Positions 28,362 to 37,528 of a stretch of 64,000 nucleotides of DNA are shown one piece after another; positions within the stretch are counted from its first letter, which is position 1, and each line of letters begins with the position of its first letter. The stretch lies in the NCBI GenBank assembly GCA_947495985.1, contig CANMBD010000001.1, positions 310,001-374,000 of the forward strand, written 5' to 3'. The DNA is from an uncultured Sphingomonadaceae bacterium (lineage in GTDB: Bacteria; Pseudomonadota; Alphaproteobacteria; Sphingomonadales; Sphingomonadaceae). The notes below the pieces were generated by a model that made no database searches, was not told the DNA's origin, and worked only from the letters and a program-made list of their open reading frames with translations. The position numbers and the translations under genes were made by a program.

Positions 28362-28916
28362 ATGAAACTGAACGAAATTAAAGATAATGACGGCGCGCGC
28401 AAATTGCGTACCCGTATTGGCCGCGGCATTGGTTCCGGCAAAGGCAAAACCGGCGGACGTGGTCAAAAGGGCCAGAAGTCTCGCTCCGGTGTTTCCATCA
28501 ACGGCTTTGAAGGTGGTCAGATGCCACTTCACATGCGGCTTCCGAAGCGCGGTTTCAACAACCCGTTCGGCACCGACTATGCTGAAGTCAATCTGGGTAT
28601 GATCCAGAAGTTCATCGACGCCAAAAAGCTGGCCAATAAAGGCACGCTGGATCAGGCGGCTTTGAACGCAGCCGGTTTGACCCGCGGCGGCAAAGACGGT
28701 GTGCGTCTGCTCGCCAAAGGTGAGATCAAGGCGAAAATCACTATTGCTGTTGCTGGCGCTTCCAAAGCAGCCATCGAAGCGGTTGAAAAAGCGGGCGGCA
28801 AAGTCGAAATTCTTGCTGGTGCAGCGGCTCACCGTCCAAAAGGCGAAAAGAAGGCAACACCTTCCAAGCCGGCTAAAGAGAAAAAGGCCGCCAACAGGGC
28901 CAAAAAGAAAGATTGA
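28362..28916 (+). CDS. rplO: 50S ribosomal protein L15 with Lys-rich C-terminal tail
   Basis: A 184-residue late-assembly protein. [43 protein letters not shown] is the typical glycine-rich start and [21 protein letters not shown] follows. The core ends near residue 158. The last about 26 residues are a Lys/Ala tail ([22 protein letters not shown]) that E. coli L15 (144 residues) lacks. A strong intrinsic terminator follows, so this is the end of the main spc transcript. Confidence 0.97.
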   Translation: MKLNEIKDNDGARKLRTRIGRGIGSGKGKTGGRGQKGQKSRSGVSINGFEGGQMPLHMRLPKRGFNNPFGTDYAEVNLGMIQKFIDAKKLANKGTLDQAALNAAGLTRGGKDGVRLLAKGEIKAKITIAVAGASKAAIEAVEKAGGKVEILAGAAAHRPKGEKKATPSKPAKEKKAANRAKKKD

Positions 28917-28931
28917 TTTAAACCAATCAAC

Positions 28932-28974
28932 GGCCCCGCTAAGCTTCAGGGCATAGACGGGGCCTTTCTTTTTT
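28932..28974 (+). terminator. Intrinsic terminator between rplO and secY
   Basis: GGCCCCG (28932-28938) pairs with CGGGGCC (28958-28964) and is followed by TTTCTTTTTT. It separates the ribosomal protein genes from secY, which is usually in the same operon, so secY-adk must have partial read-through or its own promoter in 28975-29099. Confidence 0.75.
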
Positions 28975-29099
28975 ACCCGTATCGGTTCAGCTTGATGCCC
29001 AAGAGCCTTGTTTTTCGGGCAGCAACATCCGATATGGGATCGATGCATTGATTTGAAGCAGGAATAGCTTCATGAACGGCGGGGCAAGGAACTACTAAA

Positions 29100-30473
29100 A
29101 TGGCATCAAAAGCCGATCAGGTCGCAGCAAATTTGAGCCTGGCAAAATTCGGAGAAGCAACCGAACTCCGCAAACGTATCTGGTTTACGCTGGGTGCATT
29201 GGTGGTTTTCCGGCTGCTAAGCTTCGTACCACTTCCTGGTGTGGATCCAGTCGTACTGGCGGATCTATATGACCAGACACGCGGTGGTGTTCTTGATATT
29301 TTCAATACATTTTCCGGCGGTTCGCTTGAGCGGATGAGCCTGATTGCGCTGGGTGTAATGCCCTATATTACCGCATCGATTGTCGTCCAGTTGGCCGCTG
29401 CTTTGTCACCGACATTGGCCGCTATCAAGAAAGACGGCGAAGCGGGCCGCAAAAAGCTCAATCAATATACGCGCTATGGCACGGTTGGTCTGACGGCGAT
29501 CCAGGGCTATTTCATAGCCGTTGGGCTGGAGAGCTTTGCCTCTCAATCCGGCCTCCAAGCTGTGGTGAATCCCGGTATGGGCTTTCGTATTGGTGCGGTG
29601 ATCAGTCTGGTGGGCGGTACATTATTCCTGATGTGGCTGGGTGAGCAGATTACCAGCCGCGGTATCGGTAACGGTATCTCGCTTATCATCATGGCCGGTA
29701 TTGTCGCCCAGATGCCGACTTTCGTCAGCAATCTCATGGAAGGCAGCCGGACTGGTTCTGTTGGCGCTCTAACCATTGTCGGTTTGATCGCCATGGTCGT
29801 TGGTCTGGTGCTGTTCATCAGTTTCATGGAGCGCGCACAAAGACGCGTGCTCATTCAATATCCCAAACGCGCCACGCAAAATGGTGTGATGCAGGCGGAC
29901 CGAAGCCATTTGCCGCTGAAGGTCAATACAGCAGGTGTTATCCCGCCGATCTTCGCTTCCTCGCTGTTGCTGATGCCGCTGACGGTTAGCCAGTTTGCCG
30001 GCAATACAGCCGCAGGAGAAAGCGCGAGTGGTGACTTCATTATCGCGTTGAACCAATATCTTGCTCATGGGCAACCGCTTTACATGGCGCTTTATGCAGC
30101 CGGTATTATCTTCTTCTGTTTCTTCTACACGGCGGTTGTTTTTAACCCCGAAGAGACAGCCGACAATCTCAAGAAAAATGGTGGCTTTGTACCTGGCATC
30201 CGGCCCGGTAAAAATACATCAGATTATCTCGACTATGTATTGACCCGAATCACGGTTGTTGGCGCTGCGTATCTGGCTTTTGTCTGTGTTTTGCCGGAAT
30301 ATATTATGGCGCAAACCAATTTGCCGCTCTTCTTCTTGGGCGGTACCAGTTTGCTGATTATCGTGAACGTGACTGTCGATACGGTTACCCAGATTCAGAG
30401 CCACTTGCTGGCCCTGCAATATGGGGATCTGCTGAAAAAAGCGAAACTCAAAGGCGGCCGCCGCAAACGCTAA
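29100..30473 (+). CDS. secY: Protein translocase subunit SecY
   Basis: A 457-residue channel protein with ten hydrophobic helices. The plug/TM2 region reads GGVLDIFNTFSGGSLERMSLIALGVMPYITASI, and cytoplasmic loops carry QYPKRATQNGVMQADRSHLPLKVNTAGVIPPIFASSLL, both highly conserved. The C-terminus ends KLKGGRRKR. It inserts and exports proteins through the inner membrane. Separated from rplO by a terminator and 125 bp before the start; adk follows after 44 bp. Confidence 0.98.
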   Translation: MASKADQVAANLSLAKFGEATELRKRIWFTLGALVVFRLLSFVPLPGVDPVVLADLYDQTRGGVLDIFNTFSGGSLERMSLIALGVMPYITASIVVQLAAALSPTLAAIKKDGEAGRKKLNQYTRYGTVGLTAIQGYFIAVGLESFASQSGLQAVVNPGMGFRIGAVISLVGGTLFLMWLGEQITSRGIGNGISLIIMAGIVAQMPTFVSNLMEGSRTGSVGALTIVGLIAMVVGLVLFISFMERAQRRVLIQYPKRATQNGVMQADRSHLPLKVNTAGVIPPIFASSLLLMPLTVSQFAGNTAAGESASGDFIIALNQYLAHGQPLYMALYAAGIIFFCFFYTAVVFNPEETADNLKKNGGFVPGIRPGKNTSDYLDYVLTRITVVGAAYLAFVCVLPEYIMAQTNLPLFFLGGTSLLIIVNVTVDTVTQIQSHLLALQYGDLLKKAKLKGGRRKR

Positions 30474-30517
30474 TAATTTTCCTCCGGGATTGGTAAGGTT
30501 ATAGGGGACAGTAACTT

Positions 30518-31168
30518 ATGGACATCATCCTGTTGGGACCACCGGGTGCCGGTAAAGGTACGCAAGCCGGTCTTCTTGAAGACGAGCATGGCATGGTCCA
30601 ACTGTCCACCGGCGATATGCTGCGCGCAGCAGTTAAGGCTGGCACAGAGGTTGGCCTGAAAGCCAAAGCGTTGATGGATGCTGGAGAATTGGTTCCCGAT
30701 GAAGTCGTTTCCGGCATCATTGGCGATAGGCTCGATGAACTTGGTTCCGACCAAGGCGTTATTTTTGATGGCTATCCTCGTACCGAGGCGCAGGTCCATT
30801 CACTTGATGAGATCTTGACGGCCCGAAACCGCAAGCTCGACCATGTTATTGAACTGGGTGTGGATGTTGACGCACTGGTGGAACGCATTACAGGGCGGTT
30901 CACTTGCGGCAATTGTGGCGAAGGCTACCATGATAAATTCAAACAACCTGCCAAGGCAGGCGTTTGTGATGTTTGCGGTTCTACCGAATTTAAACGCCGT
31001 CCGGACGATAATGAAGAGACTGTACGCACCCGCATGGATGAGTATCGCGCCAAGACGCAGCCGATCCTGCCCATCTATGAGCAGCGGGGCATTGTCACCA
31101 AAGTCGACGGCATGGGCAGCATGGATGCTGTGAGCAGCGCCATTGAAGCAGTGCTTGCTCTGGACTGA
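30518..31168 (+). CDS. adk: Adenylate kinase (zinc-LID type)
   Basis: A 216-residue enzyme interconverting ATP, ADP and AMP. P-loop GPPGAGKGTQ at residues 7-16, AMP site LSTGDMLR, and FDGYPRTEAQ. The LID domain contains CGNC (about residue 130) and CDVC (about 150), four Cys set to bind a structural zinc, unlike the zinc-free LID of E. coli Adk. It follows secY as in many bacteria. Confidence 0.97.
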   Translation: MDIILLGPPGAGKGTQAGLLEDEHGMVQLSTGDMLRAAVKAGTEVGLKAKALMDAGELVPDEVVSGIIGDRLDELGSDQGVIFDGYPRTEAQVHSLDEILTARNRKLDHVIELGVDVDALVERITGRFTCGNCGEGYHDKFKQPAKAGVCDVCGSTEFKRRPDDNEETVRTRMDEYRAKTQPILPIYEQRGIVTKVDGMGSMDAVSSAIEAVLALD

Positions 31169-31250
31169 TTTCGTTTGTCAGCTTTGGCTGATAGATATTG
31201 CCAGTAACAAGGACGCCGACTAGTCTCCCGCCTAACAGGGGAGACACAGA

Positions 31251-31850
31251 TTGTTCCGATTCATATTACCATTGGCAGCTGCTCTCAGCGCCACCGCCGT
31301 GCAGGCAGAAGTTACCAATACCGCGAATAACGGCTTTACCGTCAAACATTCAGCTCCGGTGAATGCGGCTCCTGAAGTCGTGTGGAAAACTATCATCGCA
31401 CCGGCCCGTTGGTGGAATGGTGAGCATAGCTTTTCTGGTAATGCCGAAAATTTCTATCTGGTGCCGCAGGCCGGCGGCTGTTTTTGCGAGCTGCTTCGCA
31501 CGGCAAGTGAAGACAATATCAAATCGGCTGAAGGCAGCGTGCAGCATATGCGGGTCCTGTTTGCGCAGAACAACAAAGCCTTGCGGATGTCCGGTGCGCT
31601 TGGCCCATTGCAAGGGGAGGCGGTGACAGGCACGCTTACCATTGGCCTGCGCCCTGATGGCGATAACACCGCAGTATCCTTCGTCTACAAAGTCGGTGGT
31701 TATATGGAGTTTCCGGTCGATCAAATCGCGCCTGCAGTAGACGGCGTTATTGGAGAACAGCTTAGCCGGCTTGCGGCCTTATTCGCACCCGAAGAAGAAG
31801 CGGCAACGGAACCAGAGGGCGAACCGGAGGAAGTCGAACAAGCCGAATAA
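31251..31850 (+). CDS. Exported SRPBCC-fold protein
   Basis: A 199-residue protein starting at TTG 31251, chosen because GGGGAG lies seven bases upstream and a signal peptide follows at once (MFRFILPLAAALSATAVQAE). The mature part fits the SRPBCC/polyketide-cyclase-like fold: NGFTVKHSAPVNAAPEVVWKTIIAPARWWNGEHSFSGNAENFYLVPQAGGCFCE, with a buried cavity in known members. The C-terminus is an acidic tail (EEEAATEPEGEPEEVEQAE). The ligand is unknown. It sits between adk and gdhA, outside the usual ribosomal gene order. Confidence 0.72.
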   Translation: MFRFILPLAAALSATAVQAEVTNTANNGFTVKHSAPVNAAPEVVWKTIIAPARWWNGEHSFSGNAENFYLVPQAGGCFCELLRTASEDNIKSAEGSVQHMRVLFAQNNKALRMSGALGPLQGEAVTGTLTIGLRPDGDNTAVSFVYKVGGYMEFPVDQIAPAVDGVIGEQLSRLAALFAPEEEAATEPEGEPEEVEQAE

Positions 31851-31980
31851 ATCGGGCCGAATATCAAAGCTTTACCAATCGAATAAATTGCCGTTAATAT
31901 GATGCCCAAGTCAAATGCGACTCGAGGACATCGCAATTGATCGCGGGCGCGCAGATAATCACTCTAGGGGGAGTAAGACG

Positions 31981-33336
31981 ATGGCCGTTTCTGATCATGT
32001 AGATTTTCCAACATTCATGGAAGGCGTAAAAAAGCGCAATCCCGGGCAAACCGAATTCATTCAGGCGGTGCAGGAAGTCGCCCAGGATATTTACGGGTTT
32101 ATCGAGGACAAGGAAGAATATCACGCCGCGCAGATCCTGCGCCGCATGGCCGAACCTGACCGGGTGGTGTCGTTCCGCGTCTGCTGGGAAGATGACAATC
32201 ACAATATCCGTGTCCAACGCGGTTGGCGGGTGCAGAATAACAATGCCATCGGTCCCTATAAGGGCGGCATCCGTTTTCATCCCAGCGTGACAGAAAGCGT
32301 GCTGAAGTTCCTGGCCTTTGAACAGACGTTCAAAAATTCGCTGACGGGTCTGCCCATGGGCGGTGGTAAAGGCGGCGCCAATTTCAATCCCAAGGGTAAA
32401 TCTGACGCAGAAGTCATGCGTTTCTGTCAGTCTTTCATGACCGAGCTGTATCGCCATATTGGCCCTGACACCGATGTGCCTGCGGGCGATATCGGCGTGG
32501 GCGGCCGTGAGATTGGTTATATGTTCGGCCAATACAAACGGATCACCAATCGCTGGGAAGGCGTGCTGACCGGCAAGGGGCGTGAATATGGTGGTAGTGA
32601 AATGCGGCCAGAAGCGACCGGCTATGGTGCGGTTTATTTCATGCAAAATATGCTGGCGCACAAGAAAGACGTTATTGAAGGCAAGACTGCCGTTATTTCC
32701 GGATCAGGTAATGTTGCAACCCACGCAGCCGAACAAATTACCAAGCAGGGCGGCAAGGTCCTGACCTTGTCTGACAGTGGCGGTTTTGTTCACGATCCTG
32801 ACGGTTTTACCCAAGAGAAAATCGACTGGGTCAAAGAGCATAAAACCCATCGCCGTGGACGCATGTCGGAATATGTTGAAGAGTTTAAGGGCGCAACCTT
32901 CCACGAAGGACAGCGTCCGTGGAGCGTGGCCTGCGATCTCGCATTGCCATGCGCGACACAGAATGAGCTCAACGAAGACGAAGCCAAAATGCTGGTCTCA
33001 AATGGCGTGAAAGCAGTGTCGGAAGGCGCGAATATGCCGACGACATTGGAAGGTGTTCATGTCTTCCACGACGCAAAGATCATGTATGGCCCGGGCAAGG
33101 CGGCCAATGCTGGCGGCGTGGCGGTGTCCGGCCTGGAAATGAGCCAGAATGCAGAACGCATCAGCTGGAACCACGAGCGTCTGGGTACCATGCTGACCGA
33201 ATTGATGGAAGGCATCCACAGCCAATGCGTCGAATATGGCGATCAGGGCGATGGCTATGTCGACTATGTGAAGGGCGCGAATATCGCAGGCTTCAAGAAA
33301 GTCGCCGACGCGATGCTGGCTTATGGGGTTGTTTAA
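31981..33336 (+). CDS. gdhA: NADP-type glutamate dehydrogenase
   Basis: From MAVSDHVDFPTFMEGVKKRNPGQ (start 31981; the frame extends to 31915 without homology and GGGGAG precedes 31981) a 451-residue enzyme making glutamate from 2-oxoglutarate and ammonium. The catalytic region GPYKGGIRFHPSVTESVLKFLAFEQTFKNSLTGLPMGGGKGGANFNPKGKSD contains the substrate Lys residues, and PAGDIGVGGREIGYMFGQYKR follows. The nucleotide fold includes ISGSGNVATHAAEQ. Length matches the hexameric NADP-dependent class. A strong terminator follows. Confidence 0.96.
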   Translation: MAVSDHVDFPTFMEGVKKRNPGQTEFIQAVQEVAQDIYGFIEDKEEYHAAQILRRMAEPDRVVSFRVCWEDDNHNIRVQRGWRVQNNNAIGPYKGGIRFHPSVTESVLKFLAFEQTFKNSLTGLPMGGGKGGANFNPKGKSDAEVMRFCQSFMTELYRHIGPDTDVPAGDIGVGGREIGYMFGQYKRITNRWEGVLTGKGREYGGSEMRPEATGYGAVYFMQNMLAHKKDVIEGKTAVISGSGNVATHAAEQITKQGGKVLTLSDSGGFVHDPDGFTQEKIDWVKEHKTHRRGRMSEYVEEFKGATFHEGQRPWSVACDLALPCATQNELNEDEAKMLVSNGVKAVSEGANMPTTLEGVHVFHDAKIMYGPGKAANAGGVAVSGLEMSQNAERISWNHERLGTMLTELMEGIHSQCVEYGDQGDGYVDYVKGANIAGFKKVADAMLAYGVV

Positions 33337-33350
33337 GCGCTAGATGAATG

Positions 33351-33388
33351 AACGGCTCGCCGGCATGATCCTGGCGGGCCGTTTTTTT
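33351..33388 (+). terminator. Intrinsic terminator after gdhA
   Basis: An 11-bp stem AACGGCTCGCC / GGCGGGCCGTT with one G-T pair and an 11-nt loop, followed by seven Ts (33382-33388). Confidence 0.8.
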
Positions 33389-33413
33389 GAGAATCCGATA
33401 CTTGCTCTTCCGA

Positions 33414-34157
33414 TTAGAGATTTAGGATGCCTAGTTCCAAGGCTCTGATAGCAGCGCCAACCCGATCATTGACTTCAAGTTTTGTAAAAATGCGGCGGAC
33501 GTATGTTTCCGCAGTGGTTTGACTAATGCCCAAATCGGAAGCAATCACTCTGCTGGAGCGTCCGTTGGCGATGAGCCTCATCACCTGACCTTCTCGTTCT
33601 GACAGATGCACTTTGACATCTTCGTCGCGCTCCAGAACGCGACAAATTCTGACATGGGCGGACAGGGCTAGGGTTGAGATCTTTAAAATCAATTTCTTGT
33701 CGAACAGCATTTCCGACTGTCGAAAAGAAAAGGACGAATAAGCGGATCGAACCTTCTGTCCAAATAGTGGTATGCCGATCCCCTCATGCAGTCCAAATGC
33801 CTCTAGCTGCGCAACAAAGTTTCTCTCCTGGGGATTGAGTTTGCGTGTCTTAATGGCATCTTGCCAAAGCATCGGTTCACCATGTTGCATGACAATATCA
33901 GGAATAGGGTCATGTTCACGAAGATGTTCATGCTCGTAAAGCTCAATCCATTTTTTTGGAAAGCCCTCGGCTATCAAATGGACAGATTCGTCAGTTTGTG
34001 AATGAAGCTTTGGTGTCAGATGGTAGCTGATCCGGTTCGCGCCCAAGCTGATGGATGCAGACCGCAATATACGGAGAATATCAGCAACCCGATTTTGCTG
34101 CTCAATTTCCTCGACGGTTTTGCTCACTATGATTTCTTGTTTTTCGTGCAAGGTCAC
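33414..34157 (-). CDS. LuxR-type quorum-sensing regulator with intact AHL pocket (solo)
   Basis: A 247-residue protein from GTG 34157 (an in-frame GTG at 34127 is an equally possible start). The N-terminal domain holds the acyl-homoserine-lactone signature at TraR spacing: W in KKWIELY, Tyr four residues later, DP nine after the Tyr, and Trp fifteen after the Asp (PMLWQDA). The C-terminal LuxR HTH reads LSEREGQVMRLIANGRSSRVIASDLGISQTTAETYVRRIFTKLEVNDRVGAA. It thus has the parts needed to sense an AHL, but no luxI synthase or lux box is found nearby, so it is a solo. It is divergent from the second luxR gene and convergent with gdhA. Confidence 0.88.
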   Translation of the reverse strand: MTLHEKQEIIVSKTVEEIEQQNRVADILRILRSASISLGANRISYHLTPKLHSQTDESVHLIAEGFPKKWIELYEHEHLREHDPIPDIVMQHGEPMLWQDAIKTRKLNPQERNFVAQLEAFGLHEGIGIPLFGQKVRSAYSSFSFRQSEMLFDKKLILKISTLALSAHVRICRVLERDEDVKVHLSEREGQVMRLIANGRSSRVIASDLGISQTTAETYVRRIFTKLEVNDRVGAAIRALELGILNL

Positions 34158-34326
34158 AATATTGGCTTCCCGTCTGTCCCCATATTCAGCTTATCTGAGC
34201 GGGTTCAAAAAATTTTGCAAGATGTCCTCTATCCTTGTGACATCATCTTTCTTGGCAATGGTTAAATTCTCGTCTTCAGAAACATGCTGCGTCCATCAGC
34301 TCAAGCCGAGAAAGATCACAGAATAT

Positions 34327-35049
34327 ATGTCAGAACGAGATTGTTGCCGGGATATCTGGCAATGCAATAGCCCATCAGAAATCTGGCAATATTGCTTGCA
34401 GAAAAGCCGTACACTCGGGTTTAAGGTTCTTGTCTATGTAGCACCGCCGCCGCACAAAAAACCCACCGATCGGCGCACCATCGCAAGATTCCACGGCATG
34501 TCGATGTCCCAGTTCCAAAGATTTGCCATCATGGGGTTAGTGGGCGAAGGCCATATCACAACAAGAAACAGCATATTTGACGCTAAGCCTTTCCGATGGT
34601 CCGATATCGGCGGATTTACGGCACAGAAAAAGCGATTTGACGCACTCAATATTCTGGCGGGGCAAAATGGATTGACCGATGGCTGGATTGTTCCGGTTTA
34701 TGGTCCACAGGGCAGGGTTGCTATGGCCTCGTTCGGGGTACCTCAGATTTCCGGACTCATGGTCAATCAAATGGCCAACGAGCTTCAAGAACTATCGCAA
34801 TTGGCCCATCTGAGACTGTGCCAGATCACTCCCTATCTTTTTGAGCTAGAAAAACCTCTTTCAAGACGGGAGACACAAATTATTGCGTGGGCAGCAAAAG
34901 GAAAGTCCAATAGTGAAATTGGATTGATACTCGATATTTCAGAATATTCGATCGACAGCTATTTGCGCCGTGCATTCGCCAAATTGGGTGTGAATGATCG
35001 GACATCGGCAGCGGTGAAGGCGATAAGCATGGATCTGATCAGAATTTGA
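34327..35049 (+). CDS. LuxR-family regulator with degenerate signal domain
   Basis: From MSERDCCRDIWQ (start 34327; the open frame reaches back to 34051 but that part lies over the divergent gene) a 240-residue protein. The C-terminal HTH reads LSRRETQIIAWAAKGKSNSEIGLILDISEYSIDSYLRRAFAKLGVNDRTSAAVKA, clearly LuxR-type. The N-terminal half has the length of an autoinducer domain but has lost its signature: Phe in place of the first Trp (MSQFQRFA), no DP pair, and a Trp at altered spacing (FRWSDI). It may sense another ligand or none. Paired divergently with the intact LuxR, within the ribosomal block. Confidence 0.8.
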   Translation: MSERDCCRDIWQCNSPSEIWQYCLQKSRTLGFKVLVYVAPPPHKKPTDRRTIARFHGMSMSQFQRFAIMGLVGEGHITTRNSIFDAKPFRWSDIGGFTAQKKRFDALNILAGQNGLTDGWIVPVYGPQGRVAMASFGVPQISGLMVNQMANELQELSQLAHLRLCQITPYLFELEKPLSRRETQIIAWAAKGKSNSEIGLILDISEYSIDSYLRRAFAKLGVNDRTSAAVKAISMDLIRI

Positions 35050-35246
35050 GTCAGACATATTGGCAGTCCAATTGTGCGAAATCGAGATGAGATATAGTTT
35101 GAAAAGGACCGTTAGACTAGCCAATGACATCGCCCCATGCCCAATTTGGTGATCAAACAGGATAATGTTGTCAAATTTAATCAGTAACAACGATACGACC
35201 AAATCAGTATAGCAGTGGTTCTGTTTTTCCGCGGTTGAAAGCGCGC
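35050..35246. other. Intergenic stretch before the alpha-operon promoter
   Basis: Together with the rpsM leader the gap between luxR and rpsM is about 360 bp. In 35050-35246 I see no coding potential, terminator or repeat. It is AT-richer than the ribosomal genes. Confidence 0.5.
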
Positions 35247-35275
35247 TTGACAGCGCCAGCGACTCTCCCTATTTG
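35247..35275 (+). promoter_or_regulatory. Promoter of the alpha operon (rpsM-rpsK-rpoA-rplQ)
   Basis: TTGACA at 35247-35252 and TATTTG at 35270-35275, with 17 bp between. This gives a leader of about 130 bases to rpsM, enough for leader control by a ribosomal protein, although no known S4-type fold can be asserted. Confidence 0.6.
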
Positions 35276-35412
35276 GACTGTATTCGAAATCCAACACAAC
35301 CGGCAACGCTTTCGTGGCGTCCGCTGGTTTTGTGCGTTTTGGATGTGTTTTTAACAGCTTAGCTATGAGATAGAGGCCGGCGAATCGGTCTCTGTGGAGC
35401 AGGAGAAAAATA

Positions 35413-35781
35413 TTGGCACGTATTGCCGGGGTAAATATCCCAACAAACAAGCGCGTAATTATCTCGCTTACCTATATTCACGGTATCGGACGCACAAAAG
35501 CGGCTGAAATTGTCGAAAAATTGAAAATCGATCCAGCCCGCCGGGTTCAGGACCTTACCGATCAGGAAGTTTTGCAGATTCGTGAAACCATTGATGCGGA
35601 TCTGACCGTTGAAGGTGATTTGCGCCGCGAAACCGCAATGAACATCAAGCGTCTGATGGATCTGGCCTGCTATCGCGGTCTTCGTCATCGTAAAGGACTT
35701 CCTGTTCGTGGACAGCGTACGCATACCAATGCGCGCACCCGTAAAGGTAAGCCAAAAGCGATTGCTGGTAAGAAAAAATAA
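35413..35781 (+). CDS. rpsM: 30S ribosomal protein S13 (TTG start)
   Basis: A 122-residue head protein contacting tRNA and the 50S subunit. [30 protein letters not shown] start, [35 protein letters not shown] end. The initiation codon is TTG at 35413, preceded by AGGAG seven bases upstream; no in-frame ATG is near. First gene of the alpha operon. Confidence 0.97.
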   Translation: MARIAGVNIPTNKRVIISLTYIHGIGRTKAAEIVEKLKIDPARRVQDLTDQEVLQIRETIDADLTVEGDLRRETAMNIKRLMDLACYRGLRHRKGLPVRGQRTHTNARTRKGKPKAIAGKKK

Positions 35782-35840
35782 GACAGTGGCCCCATTTTTT
35801 GGGAACTGTCTCTTCTGGATATTAGGTAGGAATTGATCAC

Positions 35841-36230
35841 ATGGCACGCGAACCGCAGCGCATTAAGAAAAGCGCGCGCAAAAATATTTCGGCAGGCGTA
35901 GCGCACGTCAACGCCACATTTAACAACACGATGGTCACCATCACCGACGCACAGGGCAATGCGATAAGCTGGTCCTCCGCGGGTATGATGGGTTTTAAGG
36001 GCTCTCGTAAATCTACGCCGTACGCGGCGCAGGTTGCAGCGGAAGACGCTGGCAAGAAAGCAGCAGACCACGGTGTGCGCACCCTGGAAGTGGAAGTGAA
36101 AGGACCTGGCTCTGGCCGTGAGTCCGCTCTTCGTGCGCTGCAGGCTGTCGGTTTCACCATTACCTCGATCCGCGATGTTACGCCGATCCCGCATAATGGT
36201 GTCCGTCCGTCCAAGCGTCGCCGCGTATAA
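35841..36230 (+). CDS. rpsK: 30S ribosomal protein S11
   Basis: A 129-residue platform protein. [51 protein letters not shown] and the basic end [16 protein letters not shown] are S11 hallmarks. It follows rpsM by 59 bp. rpsD, often next in gammaproteobacteria, is absent, as usual in alphaproteobacteria. Confidence 0.98.
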   Translation: MAREPQRIKKSARKNISAGVAHVNATFNNTMVTITDAQGNAISWSSAGMMGFKGSRKSTPYAAQVAAEDAGKKAADHGVRTLEVEVKGPGSGRESALRALQAVGFTITSIRDVTPIPHNGVRPSKRRRV

Positions 36231-36333
36231 GCCACGCAAGTTTACGGGAACTATCCGGCCGGTAGTTTCCAATTTTTGGTAATTCGGAGTGGTAACGGTC
36301 CAACCCACTCTTTGAACTCACTAGGGGAAGTCC

Positions 36334-37392
36334 ATGACTGTCAATATGAAGAACTGGCAAGAACTGAAGAAGCCCAATGTTCTCGATATAAAATCCGGTG
36401 GTGATCCCAAGCGTAAAGCTACTTTTGTAGCAGAACCTCTTGAGCGCGGCTTTGGCTTGACCATTGGTAACGCTCTGCGCCGTGTTCTGCTGTCATCGCT
36501 GCAAGGCGCTGCGGTTACCTCGATCAAGATCGAAAATGCACTGCATGAATTCTCGTCGCTCCCCGGCGTGCGTGAAGATGTCACTGACATTGTTTTGAAC
36601 GTCAAACAGATCGCTCTGAAGATGGAAGGCGAAGACGCCAAGCGTCTGCAGCTTTCTGCAACCGGTCCTGCAGAAGTGACTGCAGGCGATATCGCCGTTT
36701 CCGGTGACATTGAAGTGATGAACCCTGATCTGGTGATCTGTCACCTTGATGAAGGCGCGTCCTTCAACATGGAACTGACCGTCAATGTTGGCAAAGGCTA
36801 TGTTCCAGCGGTTGCTAACCGTCCAGCAGATGCACCCATCGGCCTGATCCCAGTAGATTCGCTCTACTCGCCAATCCGTCAGGTTTCTTACAAAGTCGAC
36901 AATGCCCGTGTTGGTCAGGAACTTGACTTTGACAAGCTGAACCTCACCATCGACACCGACGGCACCGTGACCCCGGAAGATGCCATTGCTTATGCAGCGC
37001 GCATTCTTCAGGACCAGTTGCAGCTGTTCGTGCATTTCGAAGAAGCTTTGGAAAGCGTGTCATCGCCCATCGGCATGGCCGCAGCACAGAGCCAGCAGGA
37101 AAGCGACGCCAACCAGCTCAACCGCTACCTTCTCAAGAAGGTCGACGAGCTGGAACTGTCCGTCCGCTCGGCAAACTGTCTCAAGAACGACAATATCATC
37201 TATATTGGCGATCTGGTGCAAAAGACCGAAGCCGAAATGCTGCGTACGCCTAATTTTGGCCGTAAGTCCTTGAATGAAATCAAGGAAGTGCTTTCCAGCA
37301 TGGGGCTTCGTCTGGGAATGGATATTCCTGGTTGGCCGCCTGAAAATATTGAAGAAATGGCCAAGAAGCTTGAGCAAGAGCTACTGGGTTAA
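36334..37392 (+). CDS. rpoA: RNA polymerase alpha subunit
   Basis: A 352-residue subunit. The N-terminal dimerisation domain contains [48 protein letters not shown]. The C-terminal domain for UP elements and activators reads [58 protein letters not shown]. Ordinary length for alphaproteobacteria. GGGGAAG is the ribosome site. Confidence 0.98.
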   Translation: MTVNMKNWQELKKPNVLDIKSGGDPKRKATFVAEPLERGFGLTIGNALRRVLLSSLQGAAVTSIKIENALHEFSSLPGVREDVTDIVLNVKQIALKMEGEDAKRLQLSATGPAEVTAGDIAVSGDIEVMNPDLVICHLDEGASFNMELTVNVGKGYVPAVANRPADAPIGLIPVDSLYSPIRQVSYKVDNARVGQELDFDKLNLTIDTDGTVTPEDAIAYAARILQDQLQLFVHFEEALESVSSPIGMAAAQSQQESDANQLNRYLLKKVDELELSVRSANCLKNDNIIYIGDLVQKTEAEMLRTPNFGRKSLNEIKEVLSSMGLRLGMDIPGWPPENIEEMAKKLEQELLG

Positions 37393-37402
37393 ACGGGAAA
37401 CT

Positions 37403-37422
37403 GGCCGACCCGCAAATCGGCC
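37403..37422 (+). repeat. Hairpin between rpoA and rplQ
   Basis: GGCCGA (37403-37408) pairs with TCGGCC (37417-37422) without a U-run. A second short dyad lies near 37477-37492 (GGGAA/TTTCCC). They may tune read-through or mRNA stability within the operon. Confidence 0.35.
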
Positions 37423-37528
37423 TGCATCGGGGTACCTCATACGGCCCCAATACGAACGTCCGATCCCTTCAGGGAAAGTGGGAACCGGTTTCCCGTCCGG
37501 AAGGGTTGGCAAAAATGGAGTATAGAAT

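Noticed and set aside
27444..29048. 534-codon open frame on the minus strand
   Set aside because: It lies wholly opposite rpsE, rpmD and rplO, encodes Phe/Ser/Thr-rich sequence without any domain, and is explained by codon bias of the ribosomal genes.
34153..34241. GTCACAA/TTGTGAC inverted repeat in the luxR intergenic region as a possible lux box
   Set aside because: Arms are 75 bp apart and do not match the 20-bp lux-box dyad; one arm covers the luxR start codon.
34051..34326. Upstream extension of the second luxR frame (92 codons)
   Set aside because: It runs antisense through the divergent luxR gene, shows no domain, and the LuxR-length protein begins at 34327.
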